From: JAGVMG01 sp964461105
Lineage (GTDB): Bacteria; Chlamydiota; Chlamydiia; Chlamydiales; Rhabdochlamydiaceae
Reading direction: 5' to 3'
NCBI GenBank assembly: GCA_964461105.1
Contig: CAYWSY010000049.1
Coordinates: 1-14,192 of the forward strand
Length of the DNA stretch: 14,192 bases
Shown here: positions 1 to 6,093 of the stretch, in pieces
How positions within the stretch are numbered: position 1 is the stretch's first letter
Layout of the letters: the number at the start of each line of letters is the position of its first letter
Translations under genes and position numbers: made by a program
The notes under the pieces: generated by a model
What the model saw: only the letters and a program-made list of their open reading frames with translations
Database searches by the model: none
What the model was told of the DNA's origin: nothing

Positions 1-4
1 TTCT

Positions 5-28
5 ATCCTACCATCCTATTATCCTGTT
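5..28. repeat. Three imperfect 8-bp tandem repeats
   Basis: Three consecutive 8-mers, ATCCTACC, ATCCTATT and ATCCTGTT, follow one another at 5, 13 and 21 and run into eight T residues (30-37). This is directly visible. The array may extend left beyond the window. No function can be assigned; it may be a slipped-strand microrepeat in the space after an upstream gene. Confidence 0.5.
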
Positions 29-48
29 ATTTTTTTTGATTCTAATTT

Positions 49-85
49 AGGGTGCTTTTGAACCGGAAGGGGGGTAGCACCTTTT
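49..85 (+). terminator. Possible rho-independent terminator upstream of pgi
   Basis: AGGGTGCT (49-56) can pair with AGCACCTT (76-83) to give an 8-bp stem containing one G-U pair. The T run at 82-85 overlaps the end of the stem. The 19-nt loop is long and the T run short, so this is a weak candidate. Its place just before the pgi promoter would suit the end of an upstream gene on the same strand. Confidence 0.3.
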
Positions 86-94
86 GGAAAAATC

Positions 95-124
95 TTTACA
101 AATCATTGGAACTCGCGGTAGAAT
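95..124 (+). promoter_or_regulatory. Predicted sigma70-type promoter of pgi
   Basis: TTTACA (95-100) and TAGAAT (119-124) each match the major sigma-factor consensus at five of six positions and are 18 bp apart. Transcription would start near 131, leaving a leader of about 27 nt. A Shine-Dalgarno GGAG at 148-151 lies 6 nt before the pgi ATG. The assignment rests on consensus match and position only. Confidence 0.55.
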
Positions 125-157
125 CCCAATTTAAGCTTAATTTTTTTGGAGTGAGAC

Positions 158-1744
158 ATGACTTCTTTTCGCCATCTTAAATCTGTCATCCGGCTTAATG
201 AACTTGCTGAAGATCCAATCGATTTCAGTGAAGAGGGGGTTTTGACCCCAAAGAGGATCGATTCAATGATCGCTGAGGCTTGCGGACTTAAATTGTTTTA
301 TGGCACTGAACGGATTTCAGATGTTACCTTGGGCGCCTTGTTTGATTTAGCTGATGAGACGATTGCTCTTAAAAAAATGGAGTCGATGCAAGCAGGGGAG
401 ATCATCAATTTTATTGAAGGTCATGTCAGCGAACAACGTCCTGCTCTACATACGGCGATGCGCGATTTTTTTGAGCAGCAAAACTCTTCCCCAAAAGCGA
501 AAGAGGCAACGCAGCTTGCATATCGCGAGCTTGAAAAATTGCGCGCTTTTTTGGATGAAATCGAAGCAAAAGAACAATTTACCGATTTGATCCAAATTGG
601 AATTGGGGGATCTGAACTCGGTCCTAAAGCGATTTACGTGGCTCTTGAATCGTTTCATAAACCTGGCAGACGTGTGCATTTTCTTTCCAATGTCGATCCT
701 GATGATGGTGCGCAGATTTTTCACCGTGTGAATCTTGAAAAAACTCTTGTTGTGGTTGTCTCAAAGTCTGGGACGACGTTGGAGACGTTAACAAATGAAC
801 AATTTGCTAAAGAGTATTTTAAGAAAGCGGGGTTGAATCCGAAAGATCACTTTGTCGCGGTCACTGGAAAAGGGAGTCCCATGGATGATCCCGAGCACTA
901 TTTAGGATCGTTTTACATTTGGGATTATATTGGTGGCCGTTATTCCGCAACTTCAATGGTAGGCGGCGTCACCCTCGCATTTGCTCTTGGAATGGACCGT
1001 TTCCTCGATTTTTTAAGAGGGGCTAGTGCCATGGATAAGGTTGCGTTGCGAAAGGATATAAAAACCAATCTTCCGCTGATTTCTGCGCTATGCGGGATTT
1101 GGAACCGCAATTTCTTAGGCCATCCGACGGTTGCAATCATTCCCTATTCTCAAGCGCTTGCTCGGTTTCCAGCTCACTTACAGCAACTCGATATGGAATC
1201 TAACGGAAAGCGGGTTGATAAGAGAGGGCATGCGGTTGATTTTGACACTGGGCCCATTATTTGGGGAGAACCTGGTACCAATGGACAGCATTCGTTTTAT
1301 CAATCTATCCATCAAGGAACGACGGTCGTTTCCCTTGAATTTATCGGTTTTCTCATGAGCCAGTATAAAGAAGATGTGGTTTATGAAGGAACAACATGTC
1401 AAGAAAAGCTCTTGGCTAATCTCTTTGCTCAATCGATCGCGCTTGCCTGTGGTCAAAAAAATGAAAATCCGAATAAGGTGTTTACGGGAAATCGTCCTAA
1501 TCGGATTTTATTAGGAGAGCGATTGGATCCTTATACGATGGGAGCAATTTTATCTTACTATGAGCACAAGGTTGCCTTTCAAGGATTCGTCTGGAATATT
1601 AACTCATTTGACCAAGAAGGGGTTCAATTAGGAAAGAAGCTTGCATTAAAAATCGTTGAGCAATTTGCAACCAAACGGGCAGACAAGCCGATTGATCCAA
1701 AGGGATTTCCTCTTGGCTATGCTTATTTAAAGCATGTGCGTTAA
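158..1744 (+). CDS. pgi: Glucose-6-phosphate isomerase
   Basis: This cytoplasmic enzyme interconverts glucose 6-phosphate and fructose 6-phosphate at the top of glycolysis and gluconeogenesis. The 528-residue product is full length for the family. The sugar-isomerase (SIS) fold is marked by GIGGSELGP at 148-156 and the phosphate-binding SKSGTT at 202-207. The first family signature, DYIGGRYS, is at 256-263, and the second, around FDQEGVQLGKK, ends near residue 494. Expected catalytic residues are in place: Glu347 in MESNGK, His378 in GTNGQH and Lys493 in QLGKK. The ATG at 158 has GGAG 6 nt upstream and sits about 27 nt from a good predicted promoter. The gene appears monocistronic and converges on recF. 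Nothing looks truncated or substituted. Confidence 0.97.
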   Translation: MTSFRHLKSVIRLNELAEDPIDFSEEGVLTPKRIDSMIAEACGLKLFYGTERISDVTLGALFDLADETIALKKMESMQAGEIINFIEGHVSEQRPALHTAMRDFFEQQNSSPKAKEATQLAYRELEKLRAFLDEIEAKEQFTDLIQIGIGGSELGPKAIYVALESFHKPGRRVHFLSNVDPDDGAQIFHRVNLEKTLVVVVSKSGTTLETLTNEQFAKEYFKKAGLNPKDHFVAVTGKGSPMDDPEHYLGSFYIWDYIGGRYSATSMVGGVTLAFALGMDRFLDFLRGASAMDKVALRKDIKTNLPLISALCGIWNRNFLGHPTVAIIPYSQALARFPAHLQQLDMESNGKRVDKRGHAVDFDTGPIIWGEPGTNGQHSFYQSIHQGTTVVSLEFIGFLMSQYKEDVVYEGTTCQEKLLANLFAQSIALACGQKNENPNKVFTGNRPNRILLGERLDPYTMGAILSYYEHKVAFQGFVWNINSFDQEGVQLGKKLALKIVEQFATKRADKPIDPKGFPLGYAYLKHVR

Positions 1745-1757
1745 ACTCAACTTGAAT

Positions 1758-1814
1758 AAGCCTTCCTGAGAATTAAAATAATGCATCAAGGTTTCCCTGT
1801 CAGGAGGTGGGGCC
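1758..1814. terminator. Imperfect hairpin between the convergent pgi and recF genes
   Basis: CCTTCCTGA (1761-1769) and TCAGGAGG (1800-1807) are complementary apart from one bulged T. The outer bases AAG (1758-1760) and CTT (1814-1816) could extend the stem. The 30-nt loop is long and there is no strong T run on either side, so termination is inferred mainly from its position in the 70-bp gap between two converging genes. Confidence 0.3.
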
Positions 1815-2891
1815 TTAAAATGTACAAAGCCGAGTTAAAGTTCCTTGGGCGACATGGATCGTATGAAACGGTTCGGTTAAGGCTTGAGGTGAAGTTAGAA
1901 AAACCTGTGAGAGCGTTCCCATCTGTCGTTGAAGGATGCTTTGCCGCTCTGAATCAAGCTGAATCCCAAAATCGTCGATTCCCATAAGAGGTGGGGAATC
2001 TAGTTTCTCTTTAAATTGCTGCCACTGTGCAATTCTTAAAGATGCTGCCCCGCATCTTTTCTGCCCTTCGCTTGAATAGTTTTTTGCATCTTGGTCGGAG
2101 ATGTGGATCTGAAGATCATCTCGGTGAGGCCCGATGAGTGTTGTCCCATAGTGCAATTCTCTTTGACGGGATTTGAACCACTGCTCCTGGAGGTGTTCTA
2201 TTGGGTTGCGATCTGAGCACGCAATTGATGCGTCATAACCGACACTTAACTGATCTTTTCCATGGGAAAGGAGATGCATCCACTCTTTTAAAGGAGCTCG
2301 AAGCGCTCGAATGGCGCTTTCTCGCTTCTCAATTAGATAACTTCCCGAATGAGCCATCATCTCCTCCCAAGCCCCGAGAGTCGATTCGCTGCGCAATTTT
2401 AGTAGATGGTTGCGCTGTTTCATCGCGCGGAAATAACGCGCGAGGTGGTGAATATACAAGGGATCGATTTGAGCGATGTGAATATCGAGAAAGCGGCGCC
2501 TCTCTGCCGGAGAGCCGCTAACGAGCAGATGATCTTCAGGGGAGAGAAGGACGCCGGGCAAAATCCCCAGCAAGCTTGTAAACTGGGTATACACCGTGCT
2601 GTTGTGTTGAACTTTGCGGGAGAGTTCATCGTAGGTGATTTTAATGCTCTGTGTGATCCCTTGAGCATAGAATTCCGCTTCGAGATAAAATTGAGATTCC
2701 CCTTTGCGGATCAATTCAGAGAGTTTACGTGTCCGAAAGGACCTGCCGGTGCTAATTAAATAGATCGCTTCGAGCAGGTTTGTCTTTCCCTGTCCGTTAT
2801 TCCCCAAAATCAGATTGACTTTTGGGGAAAACGAAACCTCAGCATGCGCATAGTTGCGGAAGTTGCGCAAAACCAAACGCGTTAAATGCAT
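1815..2891 (-). CDS. recF: DNA replication and repair protein RecF
   Basis: RecF is an SMC-like ATPase that binds gapped DNA and, with RecO and RecR, loads RecA at single-strand gaps. The 358-residue product has every family landmark. Walker A is GNNGQGKT (30-37), the conserved RRRFLD is at 131-136, and GPHRDDL is at 254-260. The ABC-type signature SSEGQK is at 273-278 and the Walker B segment LMGIDDF at 302-308. The start ATG lies 3 nt after the dnaN stop, so recF is probably co-transcribed and translationally coupled with dnaN. This dnaN-recF pair matches the classical dnaA-dnaN-recF order, but dnaA is absent here. The stop faces pgi. No key residue is missing. Confidence 0.95.
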   Translation of the reverse strand: MHLTRLVLRNFRNYAHAEVSFSPKVNLILGNNGQGKTNLLEAIYLISTGRSFRTRKLSELIRKGESQFYLEAEFYAQGITQSIKITYDELSRKVQHNSTVYTQFTSLLGILPGVLLSPEDHLLVSGSPAERRRFLDIHIAQIDPLYIHHLARYFRAMKQRNHLLKLRSESTLGAWEEMMAHSGSYLIEKRESAIRALRAPLKEWMHLLSHGKDQLSVGYDASIACSDRNPIEHLQEQWFKSRQRELHYGTTLIGPHRDDLQIHISDQDAKNYSSEGQKRCGAASLRIAQWQQFKEKLDSPPLMGIDDFGIQLDSERQSILQRQMGTLSQVFLTSPQALTEPFHTIHVAQGTLTRLCTF

Positions 2892-2894
2892 GGT

Positions 2895-3995
2895 TTACAC
2901 TTCCAAGCGCATCGGCATGATCACAAATTGCGCCGTCGATGAATCGGTCACCAAGCCTGGCGTGTACGAATCGGTAATATTAAAATTAACCGTTTCATCT
3001 TTGCTATGGCGGAGGATATCGAGAAAATTAACTGGATTAAAGGCGATATCCAGTTTTTCACCTGTATAATTTACTGGCATATTGACGCATCCCTCGCCGA
3101 TCTCGCCGCTCATTGCAGAGATGTGAAGTTCTCCTGTTGTAAAGGTAAAACGCACAGAACAGGTCTGTTCGGTTGTAAAGAGGGTGACCTGACGTAAAAG
3201 GGAGATGAGCTCTTCTCGATGTAATGAAAGGGCGTTTGGTTTTTTTTCTGGAATGACACGCGTCACATCGGGATAAGGTCCAGATACTAGCTTGCTGATC
3301 ATTGTTACAGGCCCCACTTCAAGAGCGATCTTATCAGGCATGAGTGTAATTTTTACTAATTCTTCCTTTGCCTCTAAGATTTTAATCATCTCTTCCACCG
3401 TTTTTAGCGGAATAATAAAGGAGCCTGAAAAGTCAGTAGGCAGATCGACTGCTGTATGGATCCGCGCAAGGCGTTTGCCATCAGTGCCCATAAAAACGGC
3501 TGTTTGATCTGTATTCTGAAGGTAGACGCCGTTCAAAGCTTGTCTGTTATCGTCTCTAGCTGCTGCAAAGGCTGTGCGCGAGAGCATCTCTTTGAGCTCT
3601 GAGCAGCTTAATTCAAATGTTGTGCCATTTCCAAGATCGGGGAAGGTGGGGAATTCAGTGCGGTGCATCCCTTGAATTTTAAATCTGGAAGTACCGGCGT
3701 TGATGGATGCTGTCTCTGGGGAGGTTGAATGGATCTCCACTTGAGGAACAGTGATTTCGCGAATCAATTGAAAGAGTTTTCTTGCGGGAAGTGTGATCGC
3801 TCCTTCTTCGAGAACTTTTGCGTTGGTATGAGCTCTGATACTAACAGAGAGATCTGTGGCACTTAAAATGAGCTGATCGTCGATTGCTTCCAACAGGATA
3901 TTAGCTAAAATAGGAACCGTCGGTTTTGTTGGGACGACATTTTGAATCTTTCCCACAAGTCCAACTAAATCCAGACGCGAAATAATGACTTTCAT
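2895..3995 (-). CDS. dnaN: DNA polymerase III sliding clamp (beta subunit)
   Basis: The beta clamp is a homodimeric ring of six similar domains (three per chain) that tethers DNA polymerase III and other DNA-handling proteins to the template. At 366 residues it is of normal length. It opens with the typical MKVIISRLDL and carries FPTFPD near residue 115, TDGKRLA near 171 and GPYPDV near 239. It ends with VIMPMRLEV, the conserved C-terminal strand bordering the partner-binding pocket. The ATG is preceded on the coding strand by GGAG, 8 nt away, which overlaps a perfect GAGAGCTCTC palindrome (3997-4006). A strong predicted promoter lies in the 66-bp gap after smpB. recF follows after 3 nt. Confidence 0.96.
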   Translation of the reverse strand: MKVIISRLDLVGLVGKIQNVVPTKPTVPILANILLEAIDDQLILSATDLSVSIRAHTNAKVLEEGAITLPARKLFQLIREITVPQVEIHSTSPETASINAGTSRFKIQGMHRTEFPTFPDLGNGTTFELSCSELKEMLSRTAFAAARDDNRQALNGVYLQNTDQTAVFMGTDGKRLARIHTAVDLPTDFSGSFIIPLKTVEEMIKILEAKEELVKITLMPDKIALEVGPVTMISKLVSGPYPDVTRVIPEKKPNALSLHREELISLLRQVTLFTTEQTCSVRFTFTTGELHISAMSGEIGEGCVNMPVNYTGEKLDIAFNPVNFLDILRHSKDETVNFNITDSYTPGLVTDSSTAQFVIMPMRLEV

Positions 3996-4031
3996 AGAGA
4001 GCTCTCCACGTTGATTGTGTAATTTCGGGTG

Positions 4032-4060
4032 ATCATAATCGAAAAGGGAGATCGCGTCAA
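4032..4060 (-). promoter_or_regulatory. Predicted sigma70-type promoter of dnaN-recF
   Basis: On the minus strand TTGACG (4060-4055) and TATGAT (4037-4032) are separated by exactly 17 bp. Each box matches consensus at five of six positions. The -35 box begins one base after the smpB stop codon. Transcription would start near 4025 and give a leader of about 30 nt ahead of the dnaN ribosome-binding site. Confidence 0.6.
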
Positions 4061-4061
4061 A

Positions 4062-4526
4062 TCACTCGTGAGCACCGCGAATGGCTCTATCGATCGAGCG
4101 TTTGGCTTCCCGTTCTTTCAGAGCAGCGCGCTTGTCAAATGTGCGCTTACCTTTGCAGACACCAATTTTGATTTTTGCATATCCATTTTTTAAATAGATG
4201 GCTAAGGGGATGAGTGTCAGCCCTTTTTCTTGGGAAAGTGCTTTGAGTTTGAGAATTTCTCGCTTGTGCAGCAAAAGTTTGCGCTCTCGCTTGTCTTCAT
4301 GATTGTGGACGTTGCCGAAGCGATAGGGGGCAATTGATGAGTTTTTAAGGATAACGGTGTCATCAGAAACTAACACGTAGGAGTCTTGCAGACTGCCGCC
4401 ATGGTTGCGGAGCGATTTGATTTCAGTACCGACAAGTACAATTCCCGCTTCAAAAGTTTCGAGAACTTCATAATCATGGAATGCCCGTCTATTTGAGACG
4501 AGCTCAGTATCGTGTTTTGCGACCAT
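4062..4526 (-). CDS. smpB: SsrA-binding protein SmpB (trans-translation)
   Basis: SmpB binds tmRNA and takes it into ribosomes stalled on broken messages, with its C-terminal tail reading the empty mRNA channel. The 154-residue product is of standard length and matches the family throughout. NRRAFHDYE (12-20) and ETFEAGI (23-29) are followed by GTEIKSLR (33-40), NHED near 75, the RNA-binding KLLLHKREI (83-91), and GKRTFDKR (126-133). A basic tail completes it. The ATG is 3 nt past the stop of the upstream gene, and its ribosome-binding sequence GGAAG lies inside that gene's last codons, so the two are translationally coupled. No tmRNA gene (ssrA) is visible in this window. Confidence 0.95.
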   Translation of the reverse strand: MVAKHDTELVSNRRAFHDYEVLETFEAGIVLVGTEIKSLRNHGGSLQDSYVLVSDDTVILKNSSIAPYRFGNVHNHEDKRERKLLLHKREILKLKALSQEKGLTLIPLAIYLKNGYAKIKIGVCKGKRTFDKRAALKEREAKRSIDRAIRGAHE

Positions 4527-4529
4527 AGG

Positions 4530-5918
4530 TTATCTTCCAAAGAGAGACTGACCGTGGGGAGTGACACAAAAACATTCACGCCCATGATGAGTACCGACTA
4601 CCGTCACGCCAACCTCAAAGAGCCAGTCCATAACGGTTGTATGGATTAACGATAACTCATCATCCCCATAGGAGGGAAGAGAATACTTCCAGATCTTGCC
4701 TTGCCGTTTGAGCATCACATGAGAATCCTCACCTAACGGAATGATGACACCTCGGATAAAATCATCAAAGTAGATCCAGCCGGAGTGAAGCACGCGTAGG
4801 ATGCTTTTTTCAGCTTCTCGGAGGTTTTTCTCAGTAAACAAATGGGCATCGATTCGATTGAGGGGGTGGCGATAGAGAAAGATCGCGCGATTTTCAGCTC
4901 GCATATCAAGCCAATCATTTGCTGCATCTAAAGCATACAAGCGTCCGTCGACAATATGGGCTAATTTCAAGTTTTTAAGCTTTGCAACGATTCGCTCGAT
5001 ATACGTCTTAAACCGCGGACAGCTAGGACGGCTCTCCTCTAACTTTGAAGAGATCAGATCGTTTAAGCTATCAATAGGAATCGGCTGTTTTTTAGCAAGT
5101 GTTAATACAGCGCTCATGTCGTGGATAAACGAGAAATCATTGGGTCGGAGTCGTTCAATATGCTCATGTGTTGCAATGGAGGTAGGCTTTGTGTTTTTTA
5201 AGAAGGTAAGGTATTCACGCCATTCATAAAATGGGGTGACCACCTCTTCCCAAGAGTCGTCAACCTGTTGATATCCTAAGCAGCAGACGAGATTAAATTC
5301 TAAGGAGAGCAAATATTCTTCAAATTGCTCGCGCGTCAAGTCGTATTTCTCAATTAAGTCTTTCCCATAAACTTGAAAGTCTGCGGAGTGATACACATCA
5401 TGAATGATACCCATGAGTTTGGAATCGGCTAAATTGAGTTCCATCAAATAACGTTGAAAAATCTGAGGGGTCAGAAGGTATTTTTCAACCAAGGACTCGA
5501 AAATATTATTTGATGTTCGAGGGATTGCATACCAGCTTGGAAGGACGTGGATAGGGACTTTGCGCAGCAAACTTTGAAGAAATTCCATACCAGGCTTAAA
5601 ATCAGAATCAAACTTGAGGATTTGGGTCTCAAAATATTTGCGCATCTCTTTATCTACGACGATGACATCGTCCTCAAATCCAAAGAGCCCTGTTTTACTT
5701 AAATTTTTGAGGATGGGAAGGATTTCTTGCTCGCTTAAATCGAGGTTTTTCATCAATTTTTTAATAGGAATGGTCACCGAGCTGTAAAGAATTTCCTCTA
5801 AAACATCGAGATCTTTAGAAGAAAATTGACCCATAAGCAAGCGATTTTCAATATCTTGCCGGTAGTTATAATCTTCTAAATCAATCTTATTTTTTTTCTG
5901 GGTACTCGTTTCGAGCAT
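4530..5918 (-). CDS. Unrecognised protein with helix-turn-helix-like repeats, coupled to smpB
   Basis: I do not recognise this 462-residue protein by name. It is a soluble-looking, acidic to neutral alpha-helical protein without a signal peptide. Three similar stretches of about 20 residues share a pattern of K/E-rich helix, a turn with L(S/T), then a second helix. From the Met at 5918 they lie near 53-73 (KKLMKNLDLSEQEI), 142-161 (SLVEKYLLTPQIF) and 187-206 (DLIEKYDLTREQF), and look like repeated winged-helix or helix-turn-helix units. The C-terminal part (about 255-462) also suggests winged-helix segments, with a faint resemblance to helicase-associated XPB-type N-terminal domains; that is only an impression. 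An in-frame TTG at 6017 would add 33 residues but has no ribosome-binding site and lies upstream of the predicted promoter. ATG 5918 has AAGG 9 nt before it; ATG 5948 has AAGGA with no spacing. The gene runs 3 nt into smpB. Confidence 0.8.
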   Translation of the reverse strand: MLETSTQKKNKIDLEDYNYRQDIENRLLMGQFSSKDLDVLEEILYSSVTIPIKKLMKNLDLSEQEILPILKNLSKTGLFGFEDDVIVVDKEMRKYFETQILKFDSDFKPGMEFLQSLLRKVPIHVLPSWYAIPRTSNNIFESLVEKYLLTPQIFQRYLMELNLADSKLMGIIHDVYHSADFQVYGKDLIEKYDLTREQFEEYLLSLEFNLVCCLGYQQVDDSWEEVVTPFYEWREYLTFLKNTKPTSIATHEHIERLRPNDFSFIHDMSAVLTLAKKQPIPIDSLNDLISSKLEESRPSCPRFKTYIERIVAKLKNLKLAHIVDGRLYALDAANDWLDMRAENRAIFLYRHPLNRIDAHLFTEKNLREAEKSILRVLHSGWIYFDDFIRGVIIPLGEDSHVMLKRQGKIWKYSLPSYGDDELSLIHTTVMDWLFEVGVTVVGTHHGRECFCVTPHGQSLFGR

Positions 5919-5966
5919 ATTAAAAAACCTTGAATACAGGAATATCATTCCTTTTGAGCATGTATC

Positions 5967-5995
5967 AGTGTAAGCGATATTTTCATTTAAGGCAA
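5967..5995 (-). promoter_or_regulatory. Candidate promoter for the unknown gene and smpB
   Basis: On the minus strand TTGCCT (5995-5990) and TACACT (5972-5967) stand 17 bp apart, each with four of six consensus bases. The start site would be near 5960, which favours a translation start at 5948 or 5918 over the TTG at 6017. The match is only fair. Confidence 0.35.
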
Positions 5996-6030
5996 GGGGG
6001 AACTTCCTGTGTGGCAAAGACGAGATTTAA

Positions 6031-6059
6031 TGGACAATTGAGAGTAATTTAGTTACCAT
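6031..6059 (+). promoter_or_regulatory. Candidate promoter of the leuS-waaA-dus operon
   Basis: TGGACA (6031-6036) and TACCAT (6054-6059) are 17 bp apart, matching consensus at five and four of six positions. The predicted start near 6066 gives a pyrimidine-rich leader of about 28 nt that ends in eight T residues directly before the leuS ATG and has no Shine-Dalgarno sequence. Confidence 0.4.
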
Positions 6060-6093
6060 TTTTCTTTTCACCTCAATAAACTCTATTTTTTTT

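Noticed and set aside
2201..2759. Two overlapping plus-strand open frames of 106 and 117 codons
   Set aside because: They lie wholly opposite recF, whose motifs are intact from end to end. No recognisable protein features or ribosome-binding sites support them.
3997..4006. GAGAGCTCTC palindrome over the dnaN ribosome-binding site as an operator or RNA switch
   Set aside because: A 10-bp palindrome without a loop cannot fold stably in RNA, and a single short copy is weak evidence for an operator.
4445..4470. CTTCAAAAGTTTCGAGAAC resembling the palindrome's terminal repeat
   Set aside because: It sits inside smpB and encodes conserved SmpB residues, has no partner arm and shares only a short A/T-rich core, so it is coincidence.
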